Part shown: positions 38,900 through 57,362 of the stretch, in pieces
Layout: every line of letters starts with the position of its first letter
Numbering within the stretch: position 1 is the stretch's first letter
Origin: Auxenochlorella pyrenoidosa
Taxonomy: Eukaryota; Chlorophyta; Trebouxiophyceae; Chlorellales; Chlorellaceae
NCBI GenBank assembly: GCA_001430745.1
Contig: KQ482003.1
Coordinates: forward strand, 512,754 to 576,753
DNA: 64,000 bases
Reading direction: 5' to 3'
Translations under genes and position numbers: made by a program
The notes under the pieces: model-generated
What the model saw: only the letters and a program-made list of their open reading frames with translations
Told to the model about the DNA's origin: nothing
Database searches by the model: none

Positions 38900-41179
38900 A
38901 TGGGGGCAGGGAGACTGGGCCCTCTGCAGCTGCTTGCAGGTGTGGCAGCAGCAGCTCTTCTTGTGGCGCTGGGTTCTGGTCAGCTGGGCCACCGGCGCAA
39001 GACCACCGCGGTTTTGACACGCGATCATGATGTTGTGCACGTGAGTTGGCGAAACACGCAGAGCGCCCCGATCTGGTTCAGAAGGGAGGGGCTTTGCTCG
39101 CGCTCCCTTGCTTGTGAGGGCTGCCAATACATGATGGGCGGAGTTGGAGGTGGGAGGCGATCGCTCAGAGCTAGGCGGGTCACCTTGCAAGGGTTTGCTA
39201 TCGTGGGCACCGCCCCGGTTGAAATGGCACCGCTGCGTCCCACCCAACCCACCCCCTCCCCAACCCTGTAGGTCCAAACCTCAGGGGCTGCATCCACTGT
39301 GGATGGCGTGCCTGACCAGGGTGTCGCCACCCGCGTGCTTGTCGAGGACAGCGAGTGGGGCCGGGCAGCGGAGCGGGCGCTGAGCGAATGGCGAGCCTCG
39401 CTCTTTGGGCGCATGGCCATGCAATACAAGGAGCTGGAGCGCAACAAGTCTGAGAGCGGGACGAAGACCATCGAGAGGCGAGCTGCGGGAGGGTTGGCTT
39501 GGGGTGGGCACACAGCTGTGCACCTTGTATGCGTCACATTGCATTTCCCTGCCGCCTCGCTGCAGGGAGGAGCCCTTCCAGCAGTCGCGCTTTGACCTGT
39601 TCGACCCCTTCCTAAACTGCTCTAGCTCCCAGCTGAAACGGCTGGGCAACAAGGGTGATGGGGGGAAATGGTGAGGCAGCAGGCCCTTTCTGGCATAGCC
39701 GATTGCTCAACTGCGTTGGTGCACTACATCTACTAAAAACAATGCTGGCCCTGCTCACCGTTCCAAGCAAGCAGGATCTGCTTGGACACTTACCTGCAGC
39801 AGCCTGGTTGCATCATTTACAGCCTGGGGTCTCGTGGTTGGTACGACTTTGAGGAGGCAATGCTCGAGGTGAGCACGTGACCAACGCTTCCTTTCTGTAG
39901 CACAGCGCCTGCCATCCATCCCGTGCGTGGCTGCTGGACCACCTGTCCTGCCTGCCTGCCCATGCACACCTTGCCAGCCTGTGCTTACACGGTGTGGCCT
40001 CCGGGCCTGCTGCCACTGGTCAAGGGCAACCAAAGCACTCGTTTCTTCGTCCTGGCATCACGAGCAGCGCTGCATTTGCGCCGTGTGCTCACTGCACTGT
40101 GAACTGCTCCCGTGGTGCAGGCCACACCTTGTGAGATTCACACTTTCGATTGCACGTTCGATGGCTCTGCACTCCCCAACTCCGGTGGACGACACCATTA
40201 TCACAAGATTTGTGTAGGCCAGCCCTCAAGCGCATTTGCCAAGGCAACACCAGACATGTTCAAAACGTACCAGCAGATAATGGAGAGCCTGGGCCACACG
40301 CGGGTGGACCTGCTGAAGATTGACATTGAAGGTGAGCCGGGAACAGGGGGGCAAGGACTCTCTGCACAGCCTCTGCAGTTGACAGGTGCAGCCATTGCTA
40401 GCTTGTGGGCACTGTCTTCATTGCACAACAGATGTTCACTGCCTACCACATCCGTGCCAATCGTGCCATGCATGCCAATTTATTGTTGCCGATGCCCTGA
40501 ACCTGATGATGCTCTAAACCTGCCGCAACCCCATCTTTCCTTCTGTTTTTTTGGCCCAAAAAGGCTTTGAATATGACGTGCTGCACGAATGGAAGCCTAC
40601 CTGCCAGCTGCCGATGCAAATCTCGATGGAGGTAGGTACATCATGGAACCCCAGCCCATGTCACCCTGCCCATGTTGCCCTAGCTAGAGGGAAGAAATCA
40701 AGGAACTGAAGCTGCTGCCACCGTTCCTGCCAGCTGCACAGGTGCACTACCAATTCTTGTACGGAAACGAAAAGAAGAGCAAAAATTTCAACAACCTGTA
40801 AGCTTTTTTGTGCTGTAGGCAGCAGGCAGCAGGATGATATGGCGCGCCCGCCTGCTGCATAGCAGAAAAGTGAGAAGTGCAGCTTGTCCTCCTGCCGCAG
40901 GTTTTGGTCCCTGCACAAGCTCTCCTTGGGCGAGCTTGCAGTGTGGTTTGGCCATTTTGCGGGTGAGTGAGAATGGGCTCTGCTGCTCTGATCCTGCTGC
41001 CCGGAAGTATCAGCGCATCTGTGATTGACAAGGAGCGCGTGCATTCTTGGCACCTCTGCTTTCACCATGCTGCAGACTTGGGCTATGGCGTGGTCAGCAG
41101 GGAGGCGAATCTTCCATGGGGGATTGGCTGCTGTGCGGAGTTCACTTTTATCAAGGTTGAGAAGCCAGCTGGCTGTTGA
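38900..41179 (+). CDS. FkbM/METTL24-like methyltransferase with N-terminal membrane anchor
   Basis: Nine exons (38900-39040, 39272-39477, 39566-39670, 39775-39868, 40121-40331, 40564-40631, 40742-40797, 40901-40962, 41076-41179) splice in phase to 348 residues. The N-terminus MGAGRLGPLQLLAG continues into a single hydrophobic segment with little before it, a type II signal anchor suggesting a Golgi or ER lumenal enzyme. Rossmann-type methyltransferase landmarks follow: WICLDTYLQQPGCIIYSLGS (motif I region), YDFEEAM, CEIHTFDCTFDGS (motif II Asp), VDLLKIDIEGFEYDVLHEW (motif III/IV), QISMEVHYQFLYG and GYGVVSREANLPWG. KIDIEGFEYDVL is the FkbM/METTL24 hallmark. It may methylate a glycan or other secretory-pathway substrate; the substrate is not predictable. 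One intron is GC-AG. Confidence 0.86.
39478..39565 (+). other. GC-AG intron 2 of the methyltransferase
   Basis: Donor GAG|GCGAGC, acceptor CTGCAG. The split Arg codon rejoins to give KTIER-REEPF... and keeps the frame to KRLGNKG; no in-phase GT donor was seen. Confidence 0.7.
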
Positions 41180-41811
41180 TTCACCGCTTCCAGGGTGCAA
41201 CAACCGACTCAAGAGCAGGTGGCACGCTAGGCGCCCCTGTCATGTGAAACGCCGTTGGCCCCTTGCAAGCACAGAGAGGGTAGTGCGACGCACCACCTGC
41301 ACTGGCAATAAGCATGCACACAGGGCAGAGCGTTCAACTCCTGTTGCACTGGGGAGCTGTGCTAGGGCTTTCGCAGCAGCACGCTCAGCAGCAACGACGG
41401 CAGCCCAGCCTCAAGACTCTCCTGGCACTGCCCAGCACGCTGTAATTTGCTCTAAATCCTCCAACTAGTGTGCCAGCAAAGCCTCGGCGTCTCTCTTGGC
41501 CTTCTATGCTGGCGAGCTTGGCTAGTCGGTGTGCCGCCGCCTCCTGGGCTCGCAGTTCAAGAGTGATGTGAGTGTGATCGCCTGCAAATGCCTGGGAGCA
41601 TTGGGCTGCAGGCGTCCATGGCTCACGAGCACCACGCAAAAGGGGGTGAGCCCGTTTTCATCTCCCACTTTGCCCCGCCCACAGCCGTCTGGCCCATTCT
41701 ACCACTCCGTCACTGCTGCCGGACCGCTTCGACCGCCAGTCCCAGCTGCCTCTCAACTACGGCTCCAAGCGGAGCAGCAGCGGCGCCGGCGGCGGCAGCA
41801 GCAGCGCAGCC
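41180..41811. other. Spacer between methyltransferase and phosphatase genes
   Basis: Same-strand spacer with a candidate poly(A) signal at 41441-41445. The stretch 41690-41811 reads open into the phosphatase (LPDRFDRQSQLPLNYGS) and may be coding, with a first exon further left that I could not place. Confidence 0.4.
41441..41445 (+). promoter_or_regulatory. Candidate TGTAA poly(A) signal of the methyltransferase gene
   Basis: TGTAA about 260 nt after the stop. Confidence 0.35.
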
Positions 41812-44055
41812 ATGTCTCCCAGCGAGCTGGCTGGCCCAGCGCAGAGTGGGCCCTCTGCACAGCATCTGAGCACGCTTACGCACATCCTGAATGCGAGGGA
41901 CTTGGCAGAGGCGTGTCCCAAAATCAAGCCTGGTGGGTGGGGGCAGGGGTGGGTTCCAGCTGCCATTTCCCCTGGCACATCCCGCCTCCTGCTCCCGAGC
42001 CACCCTGGTTGAGCAGGCCGACATGGTGCAGAGGAGGCACCCTCCCACCCCTCTCCGGTCACACTGTGTTCTCCAGCGGCCGTGCTGTCTCTCTTGCAGG
42101 CCGCCTCTTCCGCTCCGGCAGCCCGGCGCATGCGTCGCAGGAGGATGTGCTGGTCGTGCGGCGCGACCTGCAGGTGCAGCACATGATCGACTTCAGGTGG
42201 GTCCATCTGCTGGGGGGGTCTTTGCACATCGGCTCAATGTGCCAAGGCTGGTGGTCTGCGGCCCTGGCGAGCAGCTTGGCACTCAGCCTGCAAGCCGAGC
42301 TGCCCCCCGCCTGCAGGTCGGCTGACGAGCACAAGGAGGACACCGCCTGGTCGCTCATGCTGAGCAATGGCATCATCAAGACTTATGATGCTGCCGGCCG
42401 GGTGACAGAGGTAGGCTGGAAGAGGACCACGCGACACAGGCACCTGACCTGGCGGGGCAGCTGATCTGCCCTTGCATTCTGCAATTCTGCGCTGCATGTT
42501 GTGGTGGGTGTCTATCTGCTGCTCGTCATCGCCCAGCTGAGCCTTCCTCCAAACCTCCGATCGCCGGGCCCCCCCCCACCCACACACACACACACACACA
42601 GGTGGCTGTGGACCACAACGCGGCGCTGCACGGCGTGGACCTGCAGGACATCTCGCTGCACCGCATCTCGCTGATGGAGCGCAACCGAGTGATGCGCGGC
42701 ATGATCAGGTGCCGGCTGCCAGAGCGGTGGGCTGCATGCCGGTTTCCCTGCGTGCTGTCGGGTGGCGGGGACCACCTCAAATCAGATTAGCACAGCCATT
42801 TCAGGTGCGCAGGAACCGCAAGAAGCGCTGCTGCCTGCCCCCTGTGCTGCAGCAAGCTGCCCATCTCCACGCTGCTGTGGGCAGGCTTCTACAAGCTGAC
42901 CGGCAACAACGACTCCATGCGGGATGCACTTGTGCCGTGAGTATGAGCTTGGGCCTCTCCGCTTCCTGCTTGGTTGCAGAACGCCAGGCCCGCACCAGCC
43001 TGCTGCCTGGTTTGGGCCCAGAGCAAACCCTGCCCGAAGGCACCAAGTGCATGCCCACCCGTACAATTACCCCAGCATGATGACTGTGACGTGCTGCTCG
43101 CTGGCTTGCGGCCCTGCAGGGAGATCAACCGGGGCGGCCTGCTGCTGATCTACCAGATCCTGGTGGACACAGCGCAGGCAGACATTGCCAAGGCGCTGCA
43201 GGTGCTGGGGGGGCACGGGGGGCTCATTCTGCGGGGCGTGGAGGCGCAGCAGCCCTGCCGTGGGCTCTTTTCAAGCTCGGCGAGGTTCGCCGCGCTGCAA
43301 GCAAGCCTGGGCTGCTCGCCCCTGTGTGCAGATCATGACGGCTGCACTGGAGGCACGCCAGCCCTGTCTGTTCTTCTGCAAGTTGGGCAAAGACCGCACC
43401 GGGCTGATGGCGGCGCTGGTGCTGGCGGTGTGCGGCGCAAGCGAGGAGGAGATTGTGGCAGACTACACAAGGTGGGGACAGACCTCCAGCTCGCCCCGCC
43501 AGCCTGTCCCCCGTATGGCCGCAGCGCACAGTCAGCGCTTAAATTTGTGTTGTTGCATGTCATCTGAGTGTGCACACGCGGTGGCGGTTTGGGCTAGGTC
43601 CCATGTGTGATCGTTGCTCCCCCGGCCGCGTGCAGGTCTGGGGGGGTGCAGCAGGTGGCGCTGGGCGGGCTGGAGAAGCAGGGCGAGCTCAAGGGCATGG
43701 ATGAGGCGGTGTTCTCAGCTGCACCGCCAGAGGCCATGCGTGGCCTGCTGCAGGTGGGTGGGTTGGGCAGGGTTGGGTTGACCAATGTGCAGGGCAGCAG
43801 CAGGTGGGGAGGTGGTGTGGATGAGCAGGCACTTTTGTTGTTTGCCAAGCGGCTTGATGGCGTGCGTGGCCTGGCCACATGCGCTCCATTGCCAAGTTAT
43901 GAGCATTGTCCTTACGGCGATCACGGCCCTGTGCTGGCCGCCTGCAGTACTGCAAGGAGCGCTGGGGCGGCCTGCGTCAGTTCCTGGCACACATCGGCTT
44001 TGACCGGCAGCAGCAGGAGCGGCTGGCAGCCGCGCTGACAAAAGGAGACTGGTGA
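41812..44055 (+). CDS. Tyrosine-specific protein phosphatase (Y_phosphatase3-like)
   Basis: A cysteine-based phosphatase of the class with a CX5R loop and the family N-terminal pattern (ILNARDLAEACPKIKPG joined to GRLFRSGSPAHAS). Other pieces are HNAALHGVDLQDISLHRISL, KLPISTLLWAGFYKLTGN, EINRGGLLLIYQILVDTAQA, the catalytic CLFFCKLGKDRTGLMAAL (43368-43421), SEEEIVADYTR, and the end KERWGGLRQFLAHIGF, stop at 44055. In this family the loop is normally HCxxGKDRTG; here Phe replaces His before the nucleophilic Cys, while Cys, Lys, Asp and Arg remain. It could act on phosphotyrosine or on phosphoinositides. The first ATG in frame is 41812, but open frame continues left to about 41690, so an upstream exon may add about 40 residues. 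Confidence 0.84.
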
Positions 44056-44532
44056 CCAATCGCTTGGCGGCGCAGACTGTGGTGTGTGCGTGGCAGGCTG
44101 TGGATTTTGCCAGTTGCGCGAGCCTGCACAGCACGAGAATGACCAAGCGCATGAATTGTACACTAGGTGGGAGCACTGCCGTTCTGTTGGGTGCCCCGCT
44201 GCACAACAGTGATAAGCAGCGCTTGCATGTTAGTGATGGAATTTTGTAAAGCTTCCTTCCATCAACAACGGCTTGCTTGATGCTCAGAAACTTCAACATG
44301 GTTGGCTGTGTGACTGTTGCAGCATGGGCAGCGCCCCAGCAGCGCCGCCAGGCAGCAGGCGGCGCAGTTGAAGGGGTTCACGTGCGCAGTTGGAGAGGGT
44401 CTCGTTGCTAGACGATCGGGACCCGCACAAATTTTCTCAAAAGGCGAAGCTCTCTCTGACGGGTTGAAGTTTGCGCAAACGGAGTTTCGATACCTCAGCG
44501 TGGCGACGATCTGCAGGAGCTGCTTGGACGTC
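44056..44532. other. Spacer between phosphatase and CYP23 genes
   Basis: Same-strand spacer. A candidate poly(A) signal lies at 44245-44249; the remainder should include the CYP23 promoter. Nothing else was recognised. Confidence 0.4.
44245..44249 (+). promoter_or_regulatory. Candidate TGTAA poly(A) signal of the phosphatase gene
   Basis: TGTAA about 190 nt after the stop. Confidence 0.4.
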
Positions 44533-46386
44533 ATGAAAGCGCCGGGTCTGCTTTGGGCGCTGCTCGTGTGCCAGGCGGTTTCACAACTTGCCGCCGCCGC
44601 TGGCAGTCTCACAGAACTGTCAAAGGAGCGGCTTGTGTTTCAGACGAAATTTGGAGACCTGCACCTCGCCTTCTATCCCAATGTGAGGACAACCTGGCTG
44701 TTTCGATCCCCAAGGCCGAGTTGCCTGGCTTGCTCGACGTGGCATTTTACCCAGACGTCAGGTGCAGCAGTGAGCTTGAATTGATGCTGTCGAGCAAGTC
44801 GTGTCTCCCCCCTTTCGTTTGTGTTGACTTGTCCTCGCACTACCTGCTAGCTGACATCCACCGTGTCCTCAAAGTGTCTGCAGGCCGCGCCCAAAACGGT
44901 GGAGCACATTCGCCGTTGCGGAGAGCTGGGACTGTGTGAGTGGCATTGTCGTCTGCCCCAGGATGTCTGCCCTGCCAGCCTGCTGTGCCTGGTAATACCC
45001 AGCTCGACACACCGGTGCACATGCCTCCAAGCCTTACCTCAATGTACCTGCTGCAGACACTACAAACTACTTTTTCCGCGTGGACAAGGGCTTTGTGGCC
45101 CAAACGGCCGAAATCAACGGCGGGCGCACAGCCCCCATGAGCGCACTGCAGCAGGCAAGTAGAAAAGAGGTGCACGCTGGGAATGCCTGGTACAGATTTG
45201 TTGCCACGTCGATGCCACCACCAGATTTTGGCTGCAGTCCTGGACAGTTTCAAGCCATCTGCGCTGCATTCTCGATGCGAACCCCGATCTTTGCCGGTGT
45301 GTTGTGGCGAGCGCCCAGCTGAGCCAAGCTCCCCATCAAAATACACGCAGGAGGTGGCCAGCCGACGCGTGCCGCTGGAGGTGCACCCCGATGTAAAGCA
45401 CAACAAGCGGGGGATCCTGTCCATGGCTCGTGGCGACGGTGGGTGGGCAGGCCAAGCAGGCACGCCAGCATGTGGGCATGACATCTTGTGCCATGCCTGC
45501 TGCAGACCCGTGGGCTGCAGCAGCAATGCGTGTGCTTGCCTGGCTCTGTAAATGTCCCGGGCTTGCGCGATCTGGCCATCCCTGCTGGCTCGCAGATCCC
45601 AACAGTGGCGGCTCTTCCTTTTCCATCCTGCTGGGCCCTGCGCCCCATCTTGACATGAACTATGCAATTTTCGGCGAGGTAAGTTGCTCCCTGCTGTGTG
45701 AGCGAGTCAGCCTTGACCACCTGATGCGGCCCGCCCTGCCCAGCTCAGACTATGATAGTGCAGACAGGTGTGAGTGTCGCTGCAAGCGGCATGGCACCTC
45801 CTCTCTGTGCTCGCGCCTGCCTGGCCCTCGCCAAACCCTGTCAACCTCCCCTGCCTGTAAACAGGTGACCCAGGGGCTGGAGACTCTGTCAAAGTTTGAG
45901 GAGGTGGGTTGAACAGAGGACTGAGGGCTGAGAGCGCGCCTGGCGCAGACGGTCTGGCAGGCAGGTGCATCTCTGGGGAAACAGTGCACAGGGGCCCGGG
46001 CTGCCCTCCGCTCTCTCCATGCACCCATTCCTCTGCGGGAGCTCCCCAATCTCTGCAGTTGCCCACCAAGCGGGAGGGCATTTTTGTGATGCCACTGGAG
46101 CGCATCACCATCCTTTCAACATACACGTAAGCAAGGTTTGGCAGCCCCATAGCATGGAGAACTGGCAGCGCAACAGGGTGTCTTCTGCAGCAACCCACCT
46201 CCACACACATGCCACATGTCCTCCCCCTGTTCTTTCAGGTATGTTGTGGATGACGCCCCCGCCTCCCGCCTGGGCGACGGCGACGGCCAGAAGCTGTGCA
46301 GCGAGGCCCTGGCTGGGCTGCAGGCCCGCTTCGACGCTCAGAGCGCCCAGCTTGAGCGGATCCGCAAGCAGCAGCTTCCCGGCTGA
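44533..46386 (+). CDS. CYP23: CYP23-type cyclophilin (peptidyl-prolyl isomerase), secretory
   Basis: Eight exons (44533-44682, 44884-44935, 45057-45154, 45351-45438, 45596-45678, 45865-45903, 46059-46126, 46239-46386) splice in phase to 241 residues. The N-terminus MKAPGLLWALLVCQAVSQLA is a signal peptide, so the protein enters the ER/secretory route. The cyclophilin fold follows: FGDLHLAFYPN, APKTVEHI, NYFFRVDKGFVAQTAEINGG (catalytic Arg, Phe and Gln present), KRGILSMARGDDPNSGGSSF, LGPAPHLDMNYAIFGEVTQG, and the CYP23-specific ending PTKREGIFVMPLERITILST. The Trp that binds cyclosporin in classical cyclophilins is His here (PHLD), as is common in this subgroup. Exon 3 ends at a GC donor. Confidence 0.93.
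45155..45350 (+). other. GC-AG intron 3 of CYP23
   Basis: Donor CAG|GCAAGT after SALQQ; acceptor CACGCAG before EVASRR. Phase 0 on both sides. Confidence 0.8.
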
Positions 46387-46708
46387 CATGCGACATGGGT
46401 AGCACGCAGGATCACTGACACAGCCGGTGGTCGGGTTTTCCTCGGTGTAGAGCACCTGCCGTTTGATCCTGTCGCATGCTCATGTGAGCGTGAGGCTGCA
46501 CTGTGTTCACAGCCTTGAAATGGTGCCTTCACAGTTGCGTGTTGTGCAGAGGCATGAAGGAACTGCTCTGTTTGCAGCAGCTTTGGAAGGAGTAGGGTGG
46601 CTGAGGGTGAAACGGCAACATAAAGGGCAGTCCATGCGTATGTAAGTATACAGGTCGCATGTCAGTCGTCAGGTCGCATGCTGCGCCTTTGCTCAGGCGC
46701 GCATCCGC
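46387..46708. other. Convergent 3' intergenic region CYP23 / MCM4
   Basis: 3' flanks of two convergent genes. A TGTAA on the plus strand at 46641-46645 may end the CYP23 transcript; nothing else was seen. Confidence 0.45.
46641..46645 (+). promoter_or_regulatory. Candidate TGTAA poly(A) signal of CYP23
   Basis: TGTAA about 255 nt after the stop. Confidence 0.35.
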
Positions 46709-53535
<6,827 letters not shown>

Positions 53536-53867
53536 GTTGGGCTGGCACCCCGCTGCAGCTTTCACGATCGGAACGAGATCTGGGTCCGTTGCGCAGCTCA
53601 CGACGCCGATTGCCGAAGAGGCAGCAGCCACAGAGATGCATGCTGTGCTGAGTGAGGAGCGCAGCAGCAGCGATTAGAGCGGCAATCTAAGTAGTACAGT
53701 GCACCAGGGGCCCCGCAGCCGTAAGCACAGCTTTCTGCATCCTCATCAAAGCTTGAATCAGGCCCTACAGGCCGCCCCGCCGCCCGTGTCTTGCACCAAA
53801 ACCTGGGCGTCTTCCCCACCAGCGTGCACTTCCCTGTGCTCACCCTCCCCCGGCCATCCCGTTCACA
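53536..53867. promoter_or_regulatory. Divergent promoter interval MCM4 / fibrillin
   Basis: Only 332 bp separate the two start codons, so the promoters must overlap or abut. No clear TATA box or E2F-like site was identified by eye. Confidence 0.5.
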
Positions 53868-56800
53868 ATGCTGTCGGCAGCACAGTCCATCGCTAGCCGG
53901 GCGCCGTTTGCGGCGAGGCCGCGCCAGGCGTCTGCCGCGCAGCCACGTCGCTCGGTGCAGACGCAGGCCCTGTTTGGCTTCCTGGCACCCTCCAAGCCCA
54001 AGGCGGGCCCCAACAAGGCGCAAGTAGGTTTCTAGGCACAACTAGACTAGACACACTTGCTGTTGTTTGTTCTGCCGTTTGCAGCGCGGCAACACATAAA
54101 CCACTGCCAGCCGCCAACGTGGTTCACTCACTTTCTGATCTGCCTATCCACCAATGCCCAATTGTCTGTGCATCGCAGGAGCTGGTGGACCAGCTGCTGG
54201 AGCTGACGGAGCGCACCGACGGCGGGCTGAACGCCTCGCCCGCCAAGCGCGAGCAGATTGCGGCGCTGGTGGAGGAGCTGGAGTCGTACTGCCCGCGCAA
54301 CCCGCTGCGCTCGCCCCTGCTGTATGGCGACTACGAGGTGCGCGGTTGGCCTTGTGGAGCAGGCGTTGCAGGGACAGTAGATTGTGGTGCATTCAAGGAA
54401 GTGGAGCAGCCCAGCTCTGCCCTGCCGTGCTCTCCCAGCAGCGGCGCTGCTCTCACCAGCTGCAACTCCGTGTGCGCACATGCAGGTACTGTACGCATCC
54501 AAGCCGCAGGCCACGGGCGGGCCTTACCGCTCCCCAGTGGGACGCACTGTGTTTCCGGGGCAGCGCGCCACGCAGAGCATCCAGCAGCCCAACATCTGCA
54601 TCAACGAGGTAGGCCAGGGCCAGAACACAGGCAGTCTGAAACCAGGAGAAGACACAAGCCGTGCAGGGCTGTGTGACTGTTGTGGTCTTGTGGCACACTG
54701 AGAGGAGAACAGCACCTGTATGCAGCAGGTAGCAACCTGTTGGGCCTGCCACTTCCCTTGCAGGTGTCCTACAAGACACTTGGCTTCCTGCCCGGCCGCG
54801 CCCGCCAGCAGGGCGAGATTGAGCCCATCAACAGTGACACTTTCCAGGTGGGAAGAGCTGTCAACGTCAGCAGTCACGTTGTAGTTTACCTCCAAGGTTG
54901 AAAGTTACTGGTGCCAAGTGTGTAATTGAGCGACACCTAGAAGCCCTTGACTTGCCCGTGATGGTCAACCCTGCCCTTTGCACCCCTCGGGCCTTTCTGA
55001 AGCTGACCTTCCCGGAGCTGGACCGCAAGTCCAAGGACGGCCCGCCCCAGCGCATCATTCAGATTGCTTACCTAGATGAGCGCGTGCGGTGAGGGCCCGA
55101 TGCATGTTCTCTGCTCGCCCTTGGGTCAAAGGCCGTTGGTGGCACTGCAGCCATATTGGCACTGAGTGCAGCCACATGTCGCGCCAACCCACCACTCTGG
55201 AAGGCCAGGTTTGATCAAAACAGCTCGGCATGTCCACGCCGTTGCCAGGACATGGTCCCGCCGCTCACGTGCTGTGCCGCTTTGTGCCGCCCACTGCAGC
55301 GTGGCTCGTGCCATCCCCCCCGAGGATCGCGAGGACCAGGAGGGGACCCTGTTCGTCTTCCGGCGCATCGTCGAGGAGGAGGTGAGAGTACCTGGTGGCC
55401 ATGAGTGTCTGCAGATTGCAGTTTGCAGCGGCAGGGCGCTCCGCAGGCCAGCCTGCTGGTGAGCAGGATGATTGCTCAGCGAGCAGGCAAGTTGCTGAGC
55501 ATCCCGGTGCCCCCTGTTGCGGTTGCGGCAGGAGGAGGAGGAGGAGGAGGCACCGGCTCCGCCCCCCAAGCGCGCGCCGTTTGGCACCCGCAAGATCAAG
55601 GCGCAGGCGAGTGTCAGCCCTGCACTAAGCCTTTGCGGAACATTTACAACGAGGGCAGAAGGCTTACCAAGAAATGAGGATGCAATTCGGGCCAAGTGTA
55701 GCCGTGTTGTCGACGTGGTCATGCTTTTACCCTGGCGCAGGCTCAGGAGGAGGCAGAGGAGGCGGCAGCGGCTGCCCCCAAGCGCGGCGGCCTGCTGGGC
55801 ACCCAGCTGCTGGGGCGCAAGGAGGGCCTGGCCACCATTGCTGAGCGGCGCTACGCGCAGCAGCAGGGCAGCCGCGGCACCGGTGCACGTGCCGCCGGCA
55901 CCCAGGGTCGCGGCGGCAGCCAGGCCACCGGCACGCAGGCATGCTATGCCAGGGGAAGGGAGTGGCAGGGACAAACAGTGAAGCAGCAGATGCATGTCTC
56001 AGTGCCAAGGCAAAGGCATTTCGTGCAGCTCTCTTTGATTGCAGCCAAGTTGAGCTTCAACTCAATCCATGCTGCCATGCAGGCACGCAAGAGCCGCGAG
56101 GATGTTGCGGCTGAGCGTGCTGCTGCGCGGGCCCAGCAGGAGGAGGAGCGCCGTCTCGCAAAGGAGGCTGCCGCAGCTGCCAAGGCTGCTGCCGAGGAGG
56201 AGCGGCGCCGCGCTCGCGAGCAGCAGTGAGTGGGGCGCTGAAAAAGTTGTTGGCACCGCGGCAGTATGCACTTGCGGCCAGGCCGCACTCTGTGCGCGGC
56301 CTCCTCTGCAATCGTAGGTGCAGCCCCTGAAATGTGATGAGCGGGCGCTGCACACTCTCCTGGCCAATCTCTAGCAGAGCGCAATGCGTATCCTCACTGA
56401 TCGTCTGCGGCGCGGGCCCCTGTCTTGCAGAGAGGCCGAGCGTGCCCGCCAGGCCGAGCTGAAGGAGCGTGCCAAGGAGCAGCTGGCCCAGCTGCAGGGC
56501 GAGGCGGCCGACGCGGCCGATGCTGCCAAGGAGGCTGCCTCCGCGGTCAAGTAAGTGCCCTGCTGGGCGCATCGCCTCAACCCTTCCTCAAGCTTGCCAG
56601 CTTCTGCGTGCATTTGTGCGTTTCCTTCCTCTTCCCAGGCACATGATCTCCTTCCCTGCTCCCCTTGTTTCTTCGCCCCTATCCTTGTGCAGGGAGGCGG
56701 AGAAGGCGGCTGCTGAGCTGCTCAAGGAGGCCAGCCGTGCCCGGCTGGCCATCGACCAGGCAGCCGAGGCAGCTGCTGCAGCAGCAGAAGAGGCGGAGAG

Positions 56801-56891
56801 CGTGAAGCAGCAGGAGAAGGAGGCAGCGGCAGCGGTGGCAGAGGCCCGTGCAGTGCTGAAGCAGCTTGAGACTGCTGCCCGCCGCAAGTGA
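53868..56891 (+). CDS. Plastid-lipid-associated protein (PAP/fibrillin) with coiled-coil extension
   Basis: Eleven exons (53868-54023, 54179-54337, 54486-54608, 54764-54847, 55003-55088, 55300-55381, 55532-55606, 55741-55938, 56083-56225, 56431-56550, 56693-56891) give 474 residues. The first about 50 residues, rich in Ala, Ser and Arg (MLSAAQSIASRAPFAARPRQ), look like a chloroplast transit peptide. The PAP/fibrillin domain follows: LLELTERTDGGLNASPAKRE, LVEELESYCPRNPLRSPLLY, GDYEVLYASK, FPELDRKSKDGPP, RIIQIAYLDERVRVARAIPP and GTLFVFRR. Fibrillins bind lipid at plastoglobules and thylakoids. After residue about 255 comes a long Ala/Glu/Lys-rich region (ERAAARAQQEEERRLAKEAA and onward) predicted to be coiled coil, nearly half the protein and absent from ordinary fibrillins. 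Intron 7 is GC-AG and intron 8 (CAG|GCATGC) may be too. Confidence 0.88.
55607..55740 (+). other. GC-AG intron 7 of the fibrillin gene
   Basis: Donor CAG|GCGAGT after TRKIKAQ; acceptor GGCGCAG before AQEEAEE. Phase 0 on both sides. Confidence 0.8.
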
Positions 56892-57362
56892 AGCTGTGCG
56901 TCACTGTTGCATTGCTTGCCTTCCTAGCGTAGCTGGTCTGAGCTTGAAGCACAGAATGTGTCAAACTGTGGGCCTCCTGTCTACCCCTTTTTGTTTGCCT
57001 TGCCCCTTAGCCATCCTGCACCGCACTACTGATGAGAAGACCTGACCCTTCCTTGCCAATCCTCGCTGGTCATGAGCAATGGGATACAACCGGAGGGTGG
57101 CACAAATGGCAGCCTTGGCAGATGAAATACAGGCAAAGGGGAGGGATGGCAGCAGTTCCGAAGAGAGCATCGGAGCCAGGGTGCAGGTCTCAGACCCGCA
57201 CAAATTGCCGTTTATCGCCACCTTGCCGCTGGCCATAGGGGTTGGAGGCGCTGAACTTGTGACCTGCAGGGTGTTGGGACGGAGCGTGGGTGCACGAGGC
57301 AGAGGCCGGCCCGGGGGTATCAACCATGCATGGTGCTGTGTGCCACAGAATGGAGCTCCTCG
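56892..57362. other. Convergent 3' intergenic region fibrillin / HAS1
   Basis: 3' flanks of two convergent genes. No poly(A) signal of the TGTAA type and no other feature was seen. Confidence 0.45.

Noticed and set aside
42575..42600. CA repeat in the phosphatase gene as a mobile-element footprint
   Set aside because: It is a short C/CA pyrimidine-rich tract ending in the CAG acceptor of the next exon.
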